Shown here: one piece after another, positions 24,163 to 32,900 of the stretch | Position numbering within the stretch: the stretch's first letter is position 1 | Layout of the letters: the number at the start of each line of letters is the position of its first letter | From: Labilithrix sp. | GTDB lineage: Bacteria > Myxococcota_A > Polyangia > Polyangiales > Polyangiaceae | DNA: 35,926 nt | NCBI GenBank assembly: GCA_019637105.1 | Contig: JAHBWF010000078.1 | Span: forward strand, 1-35,926 | Direction of reading: 5' to 3' | Made by a program: the position numbers and the translations under genes | The notes under the pieces: generated by a model | Databases searched by the model: none | Told to the model about the DNA's origin: nothing | The model's input: only the letters and a program-made list of their open reading frames with translations

Positions 24163-25110
24163 ATGGCGGGGAAGCGAACGAGCCGAAGCCCGTCCGAGGG
24201 ACGAGGTCGAACCAACGGGAGCACGCCGGCAGCACGGCGGAGCTCCCGTGTCGTTTCTGCGAGCAAGCTCGGGAAGTACAAGCTGCTCGCGCTCGATCTC
24301 GACGGTACGCTCCTGAACCACGCAGGAGCCGCGAACGACGCCGACGTCACGGCCGTTCGCAAGCTGCGCGCGCGCGGCGTCAAGGTGACGATCCTCACCG
24401 GCCGCCTCTACTCCGGCACGCGCGAGTCCGCCGAGCTGCTCGGCATCGAGGGGCCCGTCGGCTGCGCCGACGGCAGCCACATCGTCAACGTCAAGAACGA
24501 CAAGACGCTCTTGCACCACGGCATCCGCGGCCGCGCCGCCGACCGCCTCCGCGCGAGCCTCGAGCGCAACGACCTCGTCGCGTTCCTCTTCGCCGAAGAC
24601 GCGATCGTCCACGACGAGCGCGGCGCCGACTACCTGCCGTACGTCCGGACGTGGTCGACCGACCTGCGGTACGCGCACCGCGTGACCGAGCACGCGCTCT
24701 GGGACTCGGACGACGGCATGACCGCCGTGGTCGCGCTCGGGAAAGAGGCGAGCATCGGCCGGACCGTCGCCGACATCCAGCGCGACTCGACCGAGTCGAT
24801 GCAGGTCGCGATGTTCCCGTTCCGGCGCGATCCCGAGCACTGGGGGATGGTCGCGCGCGCGTCGGGCGGCACCAAGGGCACCGCGCTCGCGTGGATGTCC
24901 GCGCACTACGGCATCGACATCTCCGAGACCGTCTGCGTCGGCGACTGGCTGAACGACCTCCCGATGATGTCCTGCGCCGGGCGCTCCTTCGCCATGGGGC
25001 AGGCCCCGCCGGAGGTGAAGGCGGCCGCGACGGATGTGCTCGAGGGGACGATCGACGCGGGCGGCGCCATCGCCGAGGCCATCGGACGTGCGTTCGGCAC
25101 GAAGCCGTAG
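24163..25110 (+). CDS. Cof-type HAD hydrolase
   Basis: The 315-residue product carries LLALDLDGTLLN with Asp45 and Asp47, the TGR serine/threonine motif (ILTGRLYS), Lys in GGTKGTALAWM and VGDWLNDLPMM, the acidic motif of Cof-type (subclass IIB) phosphatases acting on sugar phosphates or nucleotides. The first 38 residues are basic and Ser-rich and lie ahead of the catalytic strand, so a start further downstream is possible; GAGG upstream of 24163 supports the longer form. It is 28 bases after rpmA and 19 bases before feoA. The substrate is unknown. Confidence 0.92.
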   Translation: MAGKRTSRSPSEGRGRTNGSTPAARRSSRVVSASKLGKYKLLALDLDGTLLNHAGAANDADVTAVRKLRARGVKVTILTGRLYSGTRESAELLGIEGPVGCADGSHIVNVKNDKTLLHHGIRGRAADRLRASLERNDLVAFLFAEDAIVHDERGADYLPYVRTWSTDLRYAHRVTEHALWDSDDGMTAVVALGKEASIGRTVADIQRDSTESMQVAMFPFRRDPEHWGMVARASGGTKGTALAWMSAHYGIDISETVCVGDWLNDLPMMSCAGRSFAMGQAPPEVKAAATDVLEGTIDAGGAIAEAIGRAFGTKP

Positions 25111-25129
25111 GTCCGAGTAGACTGGCCGC

Positions 25130-25423
25130 ATGGTCGTCGAAGCGAAGCGCTCGATCGACGCGGCCGCGGCTCCCAGCGGCGGGCCCCTCGCCACGGCGAC
25201 GTCGGGCGCGCGCGTCCGCGTCGTGGCGGTGCGCCTCGACGCCGACGTCGCGGCGTGGCTCGCCGCGGTCGGCCTCCACGTGGGAGAGGAGGTCGTCGTG
25301 CTTCGCCGCGCCGTCCTCGGCGGCCCGCTCCACGTTCGGACCTCCTCGGGGGGCGAGTTCGCCGTCGCGCGCGAGCTCGCGGAGAAGCTCGACGTCGTCG
25401 CCGCGCGCGAGGCGGAGTCATGA
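25130..25423 (+). CDS. feoA: Ferrous iron transport protein FeoA
   Basis: The 97-residue product has the SH3-like FeoA fold pattern, with ARVRVVAVRLDADVAAWLAAVGLHVGEEVVVLRRA then GGPLHVRTSSGGEFAVARELAEKLDV. FeoA is a small cytoplasmic regulator or partner of FeoB. It is about 20 residues longer than typical FeoA because of an N-terminal Ala/Ser tail. Its stop overlaps the feoB start as ATGA, which fixes the pairing. Confidence 0.92.
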   Translation: MVVEAKRSIDAAAAPSGGPLATATSGARVRVVAVRLDADVAAWLAAVGLHVGEEVVVLRRAVLGGPLHVRTSSGGEFAVARELAEKLDVVAAREAES

Positions 25424-27330
25424 GCGAGGCGACCGCCGGGCGCGCCGACGCCTGCACGATCGCCCTCGTCGGGAGGCCCAACTCGGGCAAGTCGTCGCTC
25501 TACAACCGGATGACGGGCGGCAACGCCCGGGTCGGCAACTACCCCGGGATCACCGTCGACGTGCTCGAGGGCGCGGTCGAGCTCCCGTCCGGCGCGCGCG
25601 CCGTGGTCGCCGACCTGCCCGGGCTGTACTCGGTCGAGGCCACGGTCGCGCGCGACACGGACGAGGGCGTCGCGCGGAGCTTCCTCGATCGACTCAGGGA
25701 GAGCTCCTCGGAGGGAGACGCCACGCCGGGGCGCTTCCTCGTCGTTCAGGTGATCGACCCGACGCGGCTCGCCCTCGGCCTGCGGCTGACGCGCGAGCTC
25801 GCCGCGGCGAAGCTCCCGCTGCTCGTCGCGCTCACGCACGCGGACGTCCTCACGTCCGAAGGACGCGAGATCGACGTCGCGCGCCTCGAGAGCGAGATCG
25901 GCGCCCCGGTCGTCCTCCTCTGCGCCCGGGATCCCGACGCGAAGGGCGCGCTGCTCGCGGCGGTGGACGACCGGCTGCGTGACCGCGATCCGCCGGAGCC
26001 GCGCGCGTCGTTCGATCCGGCGGCGCTCGCCCGCCACGTCGTGCGCGACGTGTCGACGAGCGAGGCGACGAGGCGGCGCCGACGGTTCACCGAGCGCGTC
26101 GACGCGGTGCTGCTCCACCCGCTCCTCGGTCCGCTGCTCTTCGTCGGGCTCATGGCCCTCGTCTTCGCCGCGGTCTTCCTCGTGGCCGACCCGGTGACGG
26201 GCGCGTTCGACGCCCTCGTCGGCGTGGCGCGCAACGGCCTCGGTCGCGTGCTCGGCGAGGGCCTCGTCGCGTCGTTCCTCGCGGACGGGATCCTCGCCGG
26301 CGCCGGCACCGTCCTCGCGTTCATGCCGCAGATCGTGATCCTCACGGTCGCCCTCGAGGTGCTCGAGGCGAGCGGCTACCTCGCGCGCGGCGCGTTCCTC
26401 GTCGATCGTCTGCTGCGCGTCCTCGGCCTGAGCGGGCGCAGCTTCCTCCCGCTCTTGATGGGGCACGCGTGCGCGGTCCCGGCGATCTCGGCCACGCGCG
26501 TCGTGCGCGATCCGCGCGAGCGCCTGACGACGATCCTCGTCCTGCCGCTCATGACCTGCTCCGCGCGGCTCCCGACCTACGCGCTCGTGCTCACCGCGTT
26601 CTTCTCGGGTCGCTCGGCGCTCTTCCGCGCGTGCCTCTTCGTCGGGCTCTACTTCGCCGGCATCTTCGCGGCGCTGGTCGCGACCTTCGTGCTGCGGCGA
26701 ACGGCGACGAAGGGCAAGAGCTTGCCGCTCGTCCTCGAGATGCCCTCCTACCGCGTGCCGCAGGCGAGCGTCGTCGCGCGCAAGGCTTACCGGACGGCGC
26801 GGCGCTTCCTCCGCGACGTCGGGACGACGATCGTGATCGCGTCCGCGGTGCTCTGGACGCTCCTCTCGATCCCGATGCCCGGCGTCCATCGCGATCCCGA
26901 CGCGCCCGCGATCGAGTCGAGCGTCGCCGCGACGGTGGGGCGGACGATCGAGCCCGTGACGCGCCCCGCCGGGTTCGACTGGCGGATCGACGTCGGGCTC
27001 ATCGGCTCCTTCGGCGCGCGCGAGCTCATGGTCGCGACGCTGGGCGTCGTCTACGGGGTCGAGGACGCCGAGGACGACGCCGCGCCGCTCGCCGAGAAGC
27101 TGCGCGAGGCGAAGCGGCCCGACGGCGCGCCGGTCTACGGCGTCCGCACCGGGCTCGCGCTGCTCGCGTTCTTCGTCCTCGCCTGCCAGTGCATGAGCAC
27201 CGTCGCGGCGATCCGCCGCGAGACGTCGAGCTGGCGCTGGCCCGCGTTCGTCCTCGGCTACACCTACGCGCTGGGGTACGCCGCGGCGGTCCTCGTGTAT
27301 CAGATCGGCGGAGTCCTCGGGCTCGAATGA
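25420..27330 (+). CDS. feoB: Ferrous iron transporter FeoB
   Basis: The 636-residue product has an N-terminal G-protein domain with G1 GRPNSGKSS (18-26), VGNYPGITVD, G3 DLPG (65-68), then the GDI-like spacer and a hydrophobic permease with the Gate motifs (GHACAVPAISATRVV and PLMTCSARLPTY). It imports Fe2+ across the inner membrane. The G4 site reads ALTHAD (137-142) where FeoB normally has NMxD. It is shorter than E. coli FeoB (773), mainly in the C-terminal part. The final ATGA overlaps the histidine kinase start. Confidence 0.96.
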   Translation: MSEATAGRADACTIALVGRPNSGKSSLYNRMTGGNARVGNYPGITVDVLEGAVELPSGARAVVADLPGLYSVEATVARDTDEGVARSFLDRLRESSSEGDATPGRFLVVQVIDPTRLALGLRLTRELAAAKLPLLVALTHADVLTSEGREIDVARLESEIGAPVVLLCARDPDAKGALLAAVDDRLRDRDPPEPRASFDPAALARHVVRDVSTSEATRRRRRFTERVDAVLLHPLLGPLLFVGLMALVFAAVFLVADPVTGAFDALVGVARNGLGRVLGEGLVASFLADGILAGAGTVLAFMPQIVILTVALEVLEASGYLARGAFLVDRLLRVLGLSGRSFLPLLMGHACAVPAISATRVVRDPRERLTTILVLPLMTCSARLPTYALVLTAFFSGRSALFRACLFVGLYFAGIFAALVATFVLRRTATKGKSLPLVLEMPSYRVPQASVVARKAYRTARRFLRDVGTTIVIASAVLWTLLSIPMPGVHRDPDAPAIESSVAATVGRTIEPVTRPAGFDWRIDVGLIGSFGARELMVATLGVVYGVEDAEDDAAPLAEKLREAKRPDGAPVYGVRTGLALLAFFVLACQCMSTVAAIRRETSSWRWPAFVLGYTYALGYAAAVLVYQIGGVLGLE

Positions 27331-28832
27331 GCACGGCCGACGACCGACTCGAGCCGGCTGGCGAGATGAAGCGGTCGGCCCGGACGGGCCCCGGTCTCCG
27401 CGTGCAGATCGTCCTCGCCCTCGCGGGCGTGATGCTGCTCGCCTACGTCCCGCTCTTCTTCGCGATCGCGCAGGTGACGCGCGGCACGTCGCTCGCTTAC
27501 CGCGAAGACGCCGCGCGCAGCCTCGGCCGCGCCGTCGCCGCGCACGTCGCGGAGGTGCGGACCAACGATCCGGCGGCGCTCGAGCGGACGATCGCCTCGC
27601 ACGTCGGCGACGGCGGCGCCCTCGCCGTCGGCGTTTACGGTCCCGCGCGCGAGCTCGTCGCGCGCGGCGGGCCGGAGGCCTCGCTCCTGACCGCTCCGCC
27701 GCTCCCGTACGGAGAGGCCGCGCGCCGGGTCTCGTCGTCGTCGGGGCGCGCGATCGACGTCGTCCTCCCGAGCGGACGCGACGGCGCCGTGCTCGTCCGC
27801 GTGCAGGCGGAGGACGATCCCGCGCGCACGTCGCAGCTCGTGCGCGGCGTCGCGCTCTACATGACCGTGTTCGCGATCGCGATCCTGGCGTTCGCGTACA
27901 TCGCGCTGACGCGCGTGATCGTGCGCCCGATCGAAGAGCTCGCGCGCGCCGCGGACCGCGTCGCCAGCGGGGGGCGCGATCTCGATCTCCCTCGTTCGGG
28001 CGCGCGCGAGGTGGCCGAGCTCGGCGCGAGCGTGCGCGCGATGACGGCGCGCCTCCTGAAGGAGGAGCAAGCGCTCCGGAGCAAGGTCGAGGAGCTCACG
28101 ACCACGACCCGACGCCTCGGCGAGACGCGCGAGCAGCTGGCGGGGAGCGAGCACATGGCGAGCGTCGGAAAGCTCGCCGCCGGCGTCGCCCACGAGATCG
28201 GCAACCCCATCGCGGCGATCATGGGGATGCACGATCTCATCGAAGACGCCGAGACGAGCGACGAGGTGCGGGCGGACTTCTTGAAGCGCATGAGGAGAGA
28301 GACCGAGCGCATCCACGTCGTCGTGCGCGATCTCCTCGACTACGCCCGCCCGGAGAACGGACCGGCGTCGGTCCGGCCGGCGCGCGCCGAGGTCGCGGAG
28401 GTGATCGACGACGCGCTCGCGCTCGTCCGCCCGCAGAAGGACTTCAAGGCGATCGAGACGCGCGTGGAGGTCGAGGAGGGGCTCGCCGTCGGCCTGTCGC
28501 CGCAGCGGCTCACGCAGGTGCTCTTGAACCTGCTGCTCAACGCCGGCGCGGCCCTCGGCGCGAGCGCGCGCCCGACGTCGACCGTCGTCGTGCGCGCGCG
28601 GAGGACCGGCGGGACCGTGCGGATCGAGGTGGAGGACGACGGGCCCGGCGTCCCGAAGGACGTCGCGCCGCGGATCTTCGATCCGTTCGTCACGACCAAG
28701 GACGTCGGCGCCGGGACCGGCCTCGGCCTCGCCGTGTGCCGCGGCATCGTCGAGGGCGCGAGCGGGCGGATCTTCGTGGACCCGACCTACGACGGCGGCG
28801 CGCGCTTCGTGGTCGAGCTGCCGAGCGCCTGA
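27327..28832 (+). CDS. Membrane sensor histidine kinase
   Basis: The 501-residue product has a membrane span at about 25-50, a periplasmic sensing stretch to about 172, a second span at 175-198 and a HAMP linker (VRPIEELARAADRVASGG). His289 in VAHEIGNPIAAI is the phosphorylation site, followed by the N box NLLLNAGAAL, DDGPGV, FDPFVTTK and GTGLGLAV. It is an NtrB-like class kinase (HEIGNP) often paired with sigma54 activators. No response regulator is adjacent. The start overlaps feoB, so an iron or envelope-linked cue is suggested by position only. Confidence 0.95.
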   Translation: MSTADDRLEPAGEMKRSARTGPGLRVQIVLALAGVMLLAYVPLFFAIAQVTRGTSLAYREDAARSLGRAVAAHVAEVRTNDPAALERTIASHVGDGGALAVGVYGPARELVARGGPEASLLTAPPLPYGEAARRVSSSSGRAIDVVLPSGRDGAVLVRVQAEDDPARTSQLVRGVALYMTVFAIAILAFAYIALTRVIVRPIEELARAADRVASGGRDLDLPRSGAREVAELGASVRAMTARLLKEEQALRSKVEELTTTTRRLGETREQLAGSEHMASVGKLAAGVAHEIGNPIAAIMGMHDLIEDAETSDEVRADFLKRMRRETERIHVVVRDLLDYARPENGPASVRPARAEVAEVIDDALALVRPQKDFKAIETRVEVEEGLAVGLSPQRLTQVLLNLLLNAGAALGASARPTSTVVVRARRTGGTVRIEVEDDGPGVPKDVAPRIFDPFVTTKDVGAGTGLGLAVCRGIVEGASGRIFVDPTYDGGARFVVELPSA

Positions 28833-28860
28833 GCCCGCCGTCACGCCTCGCGCGGCGGGC
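28833..28860 (+). terminator. Stem-loop directly after the histidine kinase
   Basis: The eight-base arms GCCCGCCG and CGGCGGGC are perfect complements around a 12-base loop, starting on the base after the TGA. No T run follows, so termination efficiency is doubtful; it may act with Rho or protect the mRNA end. The next gene is convergent, starting its stop at 28917, so a terminator is needed here. Confidence 0.45.
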
Positions 28861-28916
28861 GCGCCCTCCGGCGCACCGGACGCCGCCTCGCCGTGCAGGT
28901 CTCCGAGGCCCGGACG

Positions 28917-29711
28917 TCACGCCTCGAGCGCGGCCAGCCAGTCGGCGAGGCGCGCGACACGGAGGTTCTTCTCCTTCGCCGCGGCGAGGATCTCGGGCAG
29001 CGTCTTCGCGGCGGTCGGCGCGTGATCGCCGCGCTCGGCGGCGTCGTGCAGCAGGACGATGGCGCCGTCGTCGAGCCGGCGCGTGATCCGCGCGGCGACC
29101 TTCTTCGGATCCGCCCTCGCGAGGCCGTCGTAGCCGGCGACGGACCAGCCGACGACCGTGAGATCGAGCTGCTCGGCGATACGGGCGATCGTCGGGTTGG
29201 TGTGACCGATCGGCGGCCGGAAGAGCGTCGGGCGACGCTTGGTCACCTTCTCGAGCGAGCGGATCGCGCGCACGAGATCGCGGCGGACCCGCCGCGGGCC
29301 GCGCAACGCGAAGAGGCGGTCGTGCGCCCAGCCGTGGACGCCGACCTCGTGACCACGCGCGACGATCTCCTTCACCGTGTCGGGGTGCTCGTCGACCTTC
29401 CGCCCGATGACGAAGAAGGTCGCCTTCGCGTCGTGCTCGTCGAGGATGTCGAGGACCTGCCGCGTGTGGACCGGATCCGGACCGTCGTCGAAGGTGAGGA
29501 CCACGCCGCGCGCGTCCTCGGGCCCGCGGACGACGGCGTCGGCGAACATCCGGAGCCGGAGGACGAACACGCCTGCGAGGACGATCCCGACGTAGAGACC
29601 GACGGCGGCGACCGCTGCCCAGAGCGGCGGCGGCGCGGTCGTCACCGCGTAGGCCGTGAGGCCGATCCCGCCGAGCGTCGCGGCGAAGAAGACGACGCGC
29701 GCGGGGGACAT
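28917..29711 (-). CDS. NodB-family polysaccharide deacetylase, membrane-anchored
   Basis: The 264-residue product has two hydrophobic segments at the N terminus (about 5-22 and 30-52), then the NodB fold: motif 1 LTFDDGPDP with Asp75 (catalytic) and Asp76 (metal), motif 2 HGWAH with His126 and His130, motif 3 LFRPPIGHTN, motif 4 and LLHDA. These enzymes remove acetyl groups from amino sugars in peptidoglycan or surface polysaccharide, outside the inner membrane. Motif 2 is usually H-[ST]-x-x-H, so Gly127 is a variation. It is 60 bases downstream of the next leftward membrane gene. Confidence 0.92.
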   Translation of the reverse strand: MSPARVVFFAATLGGIGLTAYAVTTAPPPLWAAVAAVGLYVGIVLAGVFVLRLRMFADAVVRGPEDARGVVLTFDDGPDPVHTRQVLDILDEHDAKATFFVIGRKVDEHPDTVKEIVARGHEVGVHGWAHDRLFALRGPRRVRRDLVRAIRSLEKVTKRRPTLFRPPIGHTNPTIARIAEQLDLTVVGWSVAGYDGLARADPKKVAARITRRLDDGAIVLLHDAAERGDHAPTAAKTLPEILAAAKEKNLRVARLADWLAALEA

Positions 29712-29771
29712 CAGCCGCCCCCCGGAGCCCGAGCGCGGGGCGACGACACGACGGCGGCGGCCGCGGAGGGC

Positions 29772-30320
29772 TCAGCGGCGCTTCTTGGCCGGCGCGGCCT
29801 CTTCCTCTTCGTCGGCGTCATCGGCCTCGTCCTCTTCGGCGACGCGCACCTTCTTGTCCTTGCCGGAGCTGGACGCGGCGAGGGCCCCCTTCTCCTCCTC
29901 TTTCGTCTCCTTGTCGCCGGTGTTGTCGAGCTCGAAGAAGCCGGCGAGGAGCGCGGCGATGAGCGGGAGGGAGACCGCCGGGAGCTGGCCGATCTCGGCG
30001 GGTCCGTTGCTCGCCTTGAGCGCGGTGAGATCCACGTCCACGTGAACCCACTGACGCAGCGCGAACATCCCGCCGAGCGCGAGGAGCGCGCCGAAGAACG
30101 CCTTGAGGCCGGCCTCGATCTTCCCGTCGGCCGACCAGATGGGCTTGCCGGCGACGAGCCCGGTGAGCACGCCCGTCAGCGCCGCCGCGAGGTAAGCGCC
30201 CGCGGCGCCGAGCGGAGACCCGTCGAAGGTCATCACGCCGAGCCCCTGGACGAGCGCAGCGGCGAGGATGGCGCCGACCACTGCTCCGAGGAAGAGGCCG
30301 ACGAAGAGGCGCTTCAACAT
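29772..30320 (-). CDS. Small membrane protein with charged tail, unknown function
   Basis: The 182-residue product starts after an excellent AGGAGG site five bases before the ATG. It has four probable membrane segments in the first 130 residues (for example VGLFLGAVVGAILAAAL and AFFGALLALGGMFAL), then a hydrophilic tail of Glu, Lys and Asp ending PAKKRR. I do not recognise a family. It sits between the deacetylase and recD2 on the same strand. The mixed-charge tail could bind nucleic acid or partner proteins, but this is a guess. Confidence 0.8.
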   Translation of the reverse strand: MLKRLFVGLFLGAVVGAILAAALVQGLGVMTFDGSPLGAAGAYLAAALTGVLTGLVAGKPIWSADGKIEAGLKAFFGALLALGGMFALRQWVHVDVDLTALKASNGPAEIGQLPAVSLPLIAALLAGFFELDNTGDKETKEEEKGALAASSSGKDKKVRVAEEDEADDADEEEEAAPAKKRR

Positions 30321-30402
30321 AAAGGCCTCCTGAGTCTACCCGGCCACCTCGTCGCCGCAAGCACCGCGGGTTCGCCTCCGCCCGACGACGTTCGTGTCGC
30401 CG

Positions 30403-32700
30403 TCACTCCGGAGAGGCCTCCGGCTCGACGCCCGCCCCGCCGCGAGCTCCGCGCTCGCTCTCCGCCCGGATCCGCGGAGCGAGCCGGGTCTGGCGGTCGT
30501 CACGCCGCTGCTCCGCGAGGGCGATCTGAAGTGCGCGAGGATCCGCGACGAGCACGACCAGGCGCTTGCCGCGCGTCACGGCGGTGTAGACGAGGTTCTT
30601 CGACAGCATCACGAAATGGCTCGCGAGCAAGGGGAGGACGACCGCGGGGTATTCGCTCCCCTGCGACTTGTGGACCGTACATGCGTACGCGAGCGCCAGC
30701 TCGTCGAGGGCGCGACCGTCGTAGGGCACCTCACGGGCGTCGGCGCCGTCGTCGAAGCGGACCACGAGCGCGTCGGCCTGCTCGTCGACCGACGCGACCA
30801 CGCCGACGTCGCCGTTGTAGACGTTCTTGTCGTAGTCGTTCCGGAGCTGCATGACCTTGTCGCCGACGCGAAACGTGACCTTGCCGCGCGCGAGCCCGGG
30901 CGCCGAAGGGTTCAGCGCGGCCTGCAGCGCCTCGTTGAGCACAGCCGTGCCCGCGGCGCCGCGGTTCATCGGCGTGAGCACCTGGATGTCGCGGACGGGG
31001 TCGAGGCCGAACCGACGCGGGATGTGGCGCGTCACGAGGTCGACGATGACGCCGCGCGCGTCGTCCGCGTCGCGCCGCTCCATCATGAAGAAGTCCGCGC
31101 TCGGATCGCCCTTCTCGGGGACGACGGGCGCCTCGCCGGCGTTGATGCGGTGAGCGTTCTGCACGATCAGGCTCTTCTCTGCCTGGCGGAAGATCTTCAC
31201 GAGGCGGACGCACGGGACGATGCCCGACGCGATCGCGTCGCGGAGCACGGAGCCCGGACCGACGCTCGGGAGCTGGTCCACGTCGCCGACGAGGACGAGC
31301 CTCGCCCCCTCCGCCACGGCCTGGGTGAGCGCGTCGGCCATCCAGACGTCGACCATCGAGCTCTCGTCGACGACGATCGCGCTCGCGTCGATCGGCCTCT
31401 TCGCGTCGCGCTTGAAGGCGCCGGTCTTCGGATCGAACTCGAGGAGCCGGTGGAGCGTCGCGGCGACACGACCGGTGGCCTCGCTCATGCGCTTGGCCGC
31501 CCGCCCCGTAGGCGCGGCCAGGCGGGAGACGACGCCGGCGCGCTCGAACACGCTGAGGATCGCCTTCACGATCGTCGTCTTGCCGACGCCGGGCCCGCCG
31601 GTGACGACCAAGAGCGGACAGCGCGCCGCGCGCTCGACCGCGAGGCGCTGCTCGTCGGCCAGCACAGTCCCGGTCTCGCGCTCGAACCGCTCGACGGCGC
31701 CCGCGAACCCGGCGAGCGCCGCGCTCTCCGCGATCGCGAGCGTCGCGAGCCGCGCGGCGAGCCGGGCCTCGGTCTCGTGCATCCTCGCGTCGTAGATCGC
31801 CGCGCCCCGGAGCGACCGGCCCGCGCGCAGGCGGACGAGCGAGTCGGCCTCCTCGGCGACGACGTAACCGCCCGCGAGCGTGTCGGCGAGGGCCTGCTCG
31901 AGCGCCTCGAGGAGCGCAGCGCTCGGAGCCTCCCCCGAGCTCGCGTCGAGCTCGAGCAGGCGCGCCGCGCGCGCGATGAGCTCGTCGGCGACGAGGTAGC
32001 AGTGGCCCGCTTCGGTCGCGTCGCGGAGCGCCTGGAGGAGCGCGGCCTGCATCCGCTGAGGCGAGTCCTTCGCGATCCCGAGCTCCGACGCGATGCGATC
32101 GGCCGTGCGGAAGCCGATGCCCCAGACGTCGATCGCGAGGCGATACGGATCGCCGGAGACGACGCTCACCGCCTTCGGCCCGTAGCGCTTGAAGATCCGC
32201 GCGGCGAGGTGAACGCTCGCGCCGTGGGCCTGGAGGAAGACCATCACGTCTCGCAGGGCGCGCTGCTCGTTCCACGAGGCGATGAGCTGATCCGCGCGCG
32301 CTCGTCCCAGCCCGGGGACCTCGCGCAGCCGGTGCGGCTCTTCCTCGAGCACCTTCAGCGTGGCGAGCCCGAAGTGCTTGACGATGCGCTGCGCGGTCAC
32401 GCCGCCGATCCCCTTGATCAACCCGGACCCGAGGTACTTCTCGACCCCGCCGAGCGTCGTGGGCGCGAGCTCGATCACGCTCGTCGCGCGGAGCTGCTCG
32501 CCGTGGTCGCGGCTCACCTCCGGGACGCCGCGGACGCGCACCCTCGAGCCGACGACGACGCGCGGGAAGACGCCGACGACGGTGAGGCGATCGCGGCGCT
32601 CCGGCACGTCGATCTTCACGACGCGGAAGCCGGACTGCGCGTTCTCGTAGGTGACGATCGCGACCTCCCCCTCGACGGCGATCTCCCGGCGCTCCGACAC
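30403..32700 (-). CDS. recD2: RecD2-type ATP-dependent DNA helicase
   Basis: The 765-residue product starts at GTG 32700. An N-terminal OB-like region is followed by helix-hairpin-helix repeats (LIKGIGGVTAQRIVKHFG and VPGLGRARADQLIASW), then Walker A GGPGVGKTT (368-376), Walker B VVDESSM, GDVDQLPSVGPG and the C-terminal TVHKSQGSEY and YTAVTRGKR. This is the RecD2 (YrrC-like) layout: a 5'-3' superfamily 1 helicase working without RecBC in repair and tolerance of DNA damage. Length fits (700-750 plus a tail). The last 40 residues are Arg/Glu-rich. No recB or recC is present locally. Confidence 0.95.
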   Translation of the reverse strand: MSERREIAVEGEVAIVTYENAQSGFRVVKIDVPERRDRLTVVGVFPRVVVGSRVRVRGVPEVSRDHGEQLRATSVIELAPTTLGGVEKYLGSGLIKGIGGVTAQRIVKHFGLATLKVLEEEPHRLREVPGLGRARADQLIASWNEQRALRDVMVFLQAHGASVHLAARIFKRYGPKAVSVVSGDPYRLAIDVWGIGFRTADRIASELGIAKDSPQRMQAALLQALRDATEAGHCYLVADELIARAARLLELDASSGEAPSAALLEALEQALADTLAGGYVVAEEADSLVRLRAGRSLRGAAIYDARMHETEARLAARLATLAIAESAALAGFAGAVERFERETGTVLADEQRLAVERAARCPLLVVTGGPGVGKTTIVKAILSVFERAGVVSRLAAPTGRAAKRMSEATGRVAATLHRLLEFDPKTGAFKRDAKRPIDASAIVVDESSMVDVWMADALTQAVAEGARLVLVGDVDQLPSVGPGSVLRDAIASGIVPCVRLVKIFRQAEKSLIVQNAHRINAGEAPVVPEKGDPSADFFMMERRDADDARGVIVDLVTRHIPRRFGLDPVRDIQVLTPMNRGAAGTAVLNEALQAALNPSAPGLARGKVTFRVGDKVMQLRNDYDKNVYNGDVGVVASVDEQADALVVRFDDGADAREVPYDGRALDELALAYACTVHKSQGSEYPAVVLPLLASHFVMLSKNLVYTAVTRGKRLVVLVADPRALQIALAEQRRDDRQTRLAPRIRAESERGARGGAGVEPEASPE

Positions 32701-32843
32701 GGGCTCACCCTACTGCGTCCGTCCGCGGCGCGCGATGCCCCGCGACCGGGCGGACGGCGCGAGGCGCGACGGCGCCGTGGCGGATCCTCGCGCGGGCGGG
32801 AGCGAGCGCGGAGCGTCGGGGCGGGGAGCGAGCACAAAAGCGC

Positions 32844-32873
32844 GACGGCGCGGAGGGTCACCTCCACGCCGTC
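32844..32873 (-). terminator. Intrinsic terminator of the Cys-rich lipoprotein gene
   Basis: The arms 32844-32850 and 32867-32873 pair over seven bases, then one C-A mismatch, then 32852-32856 with 32861-32865 over five, with a GTCA loop. Read leftward the stem is followed within a few bases by CTTTTG. It lies about 28 bases past the lipoprotein stop at 32901, the expected place. It is the most convincing terminator in the window. Confidence 0.7.
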
Positions 32874-32900
32874 CGTCCACCCTCGCGGGGGAGCGCTACG

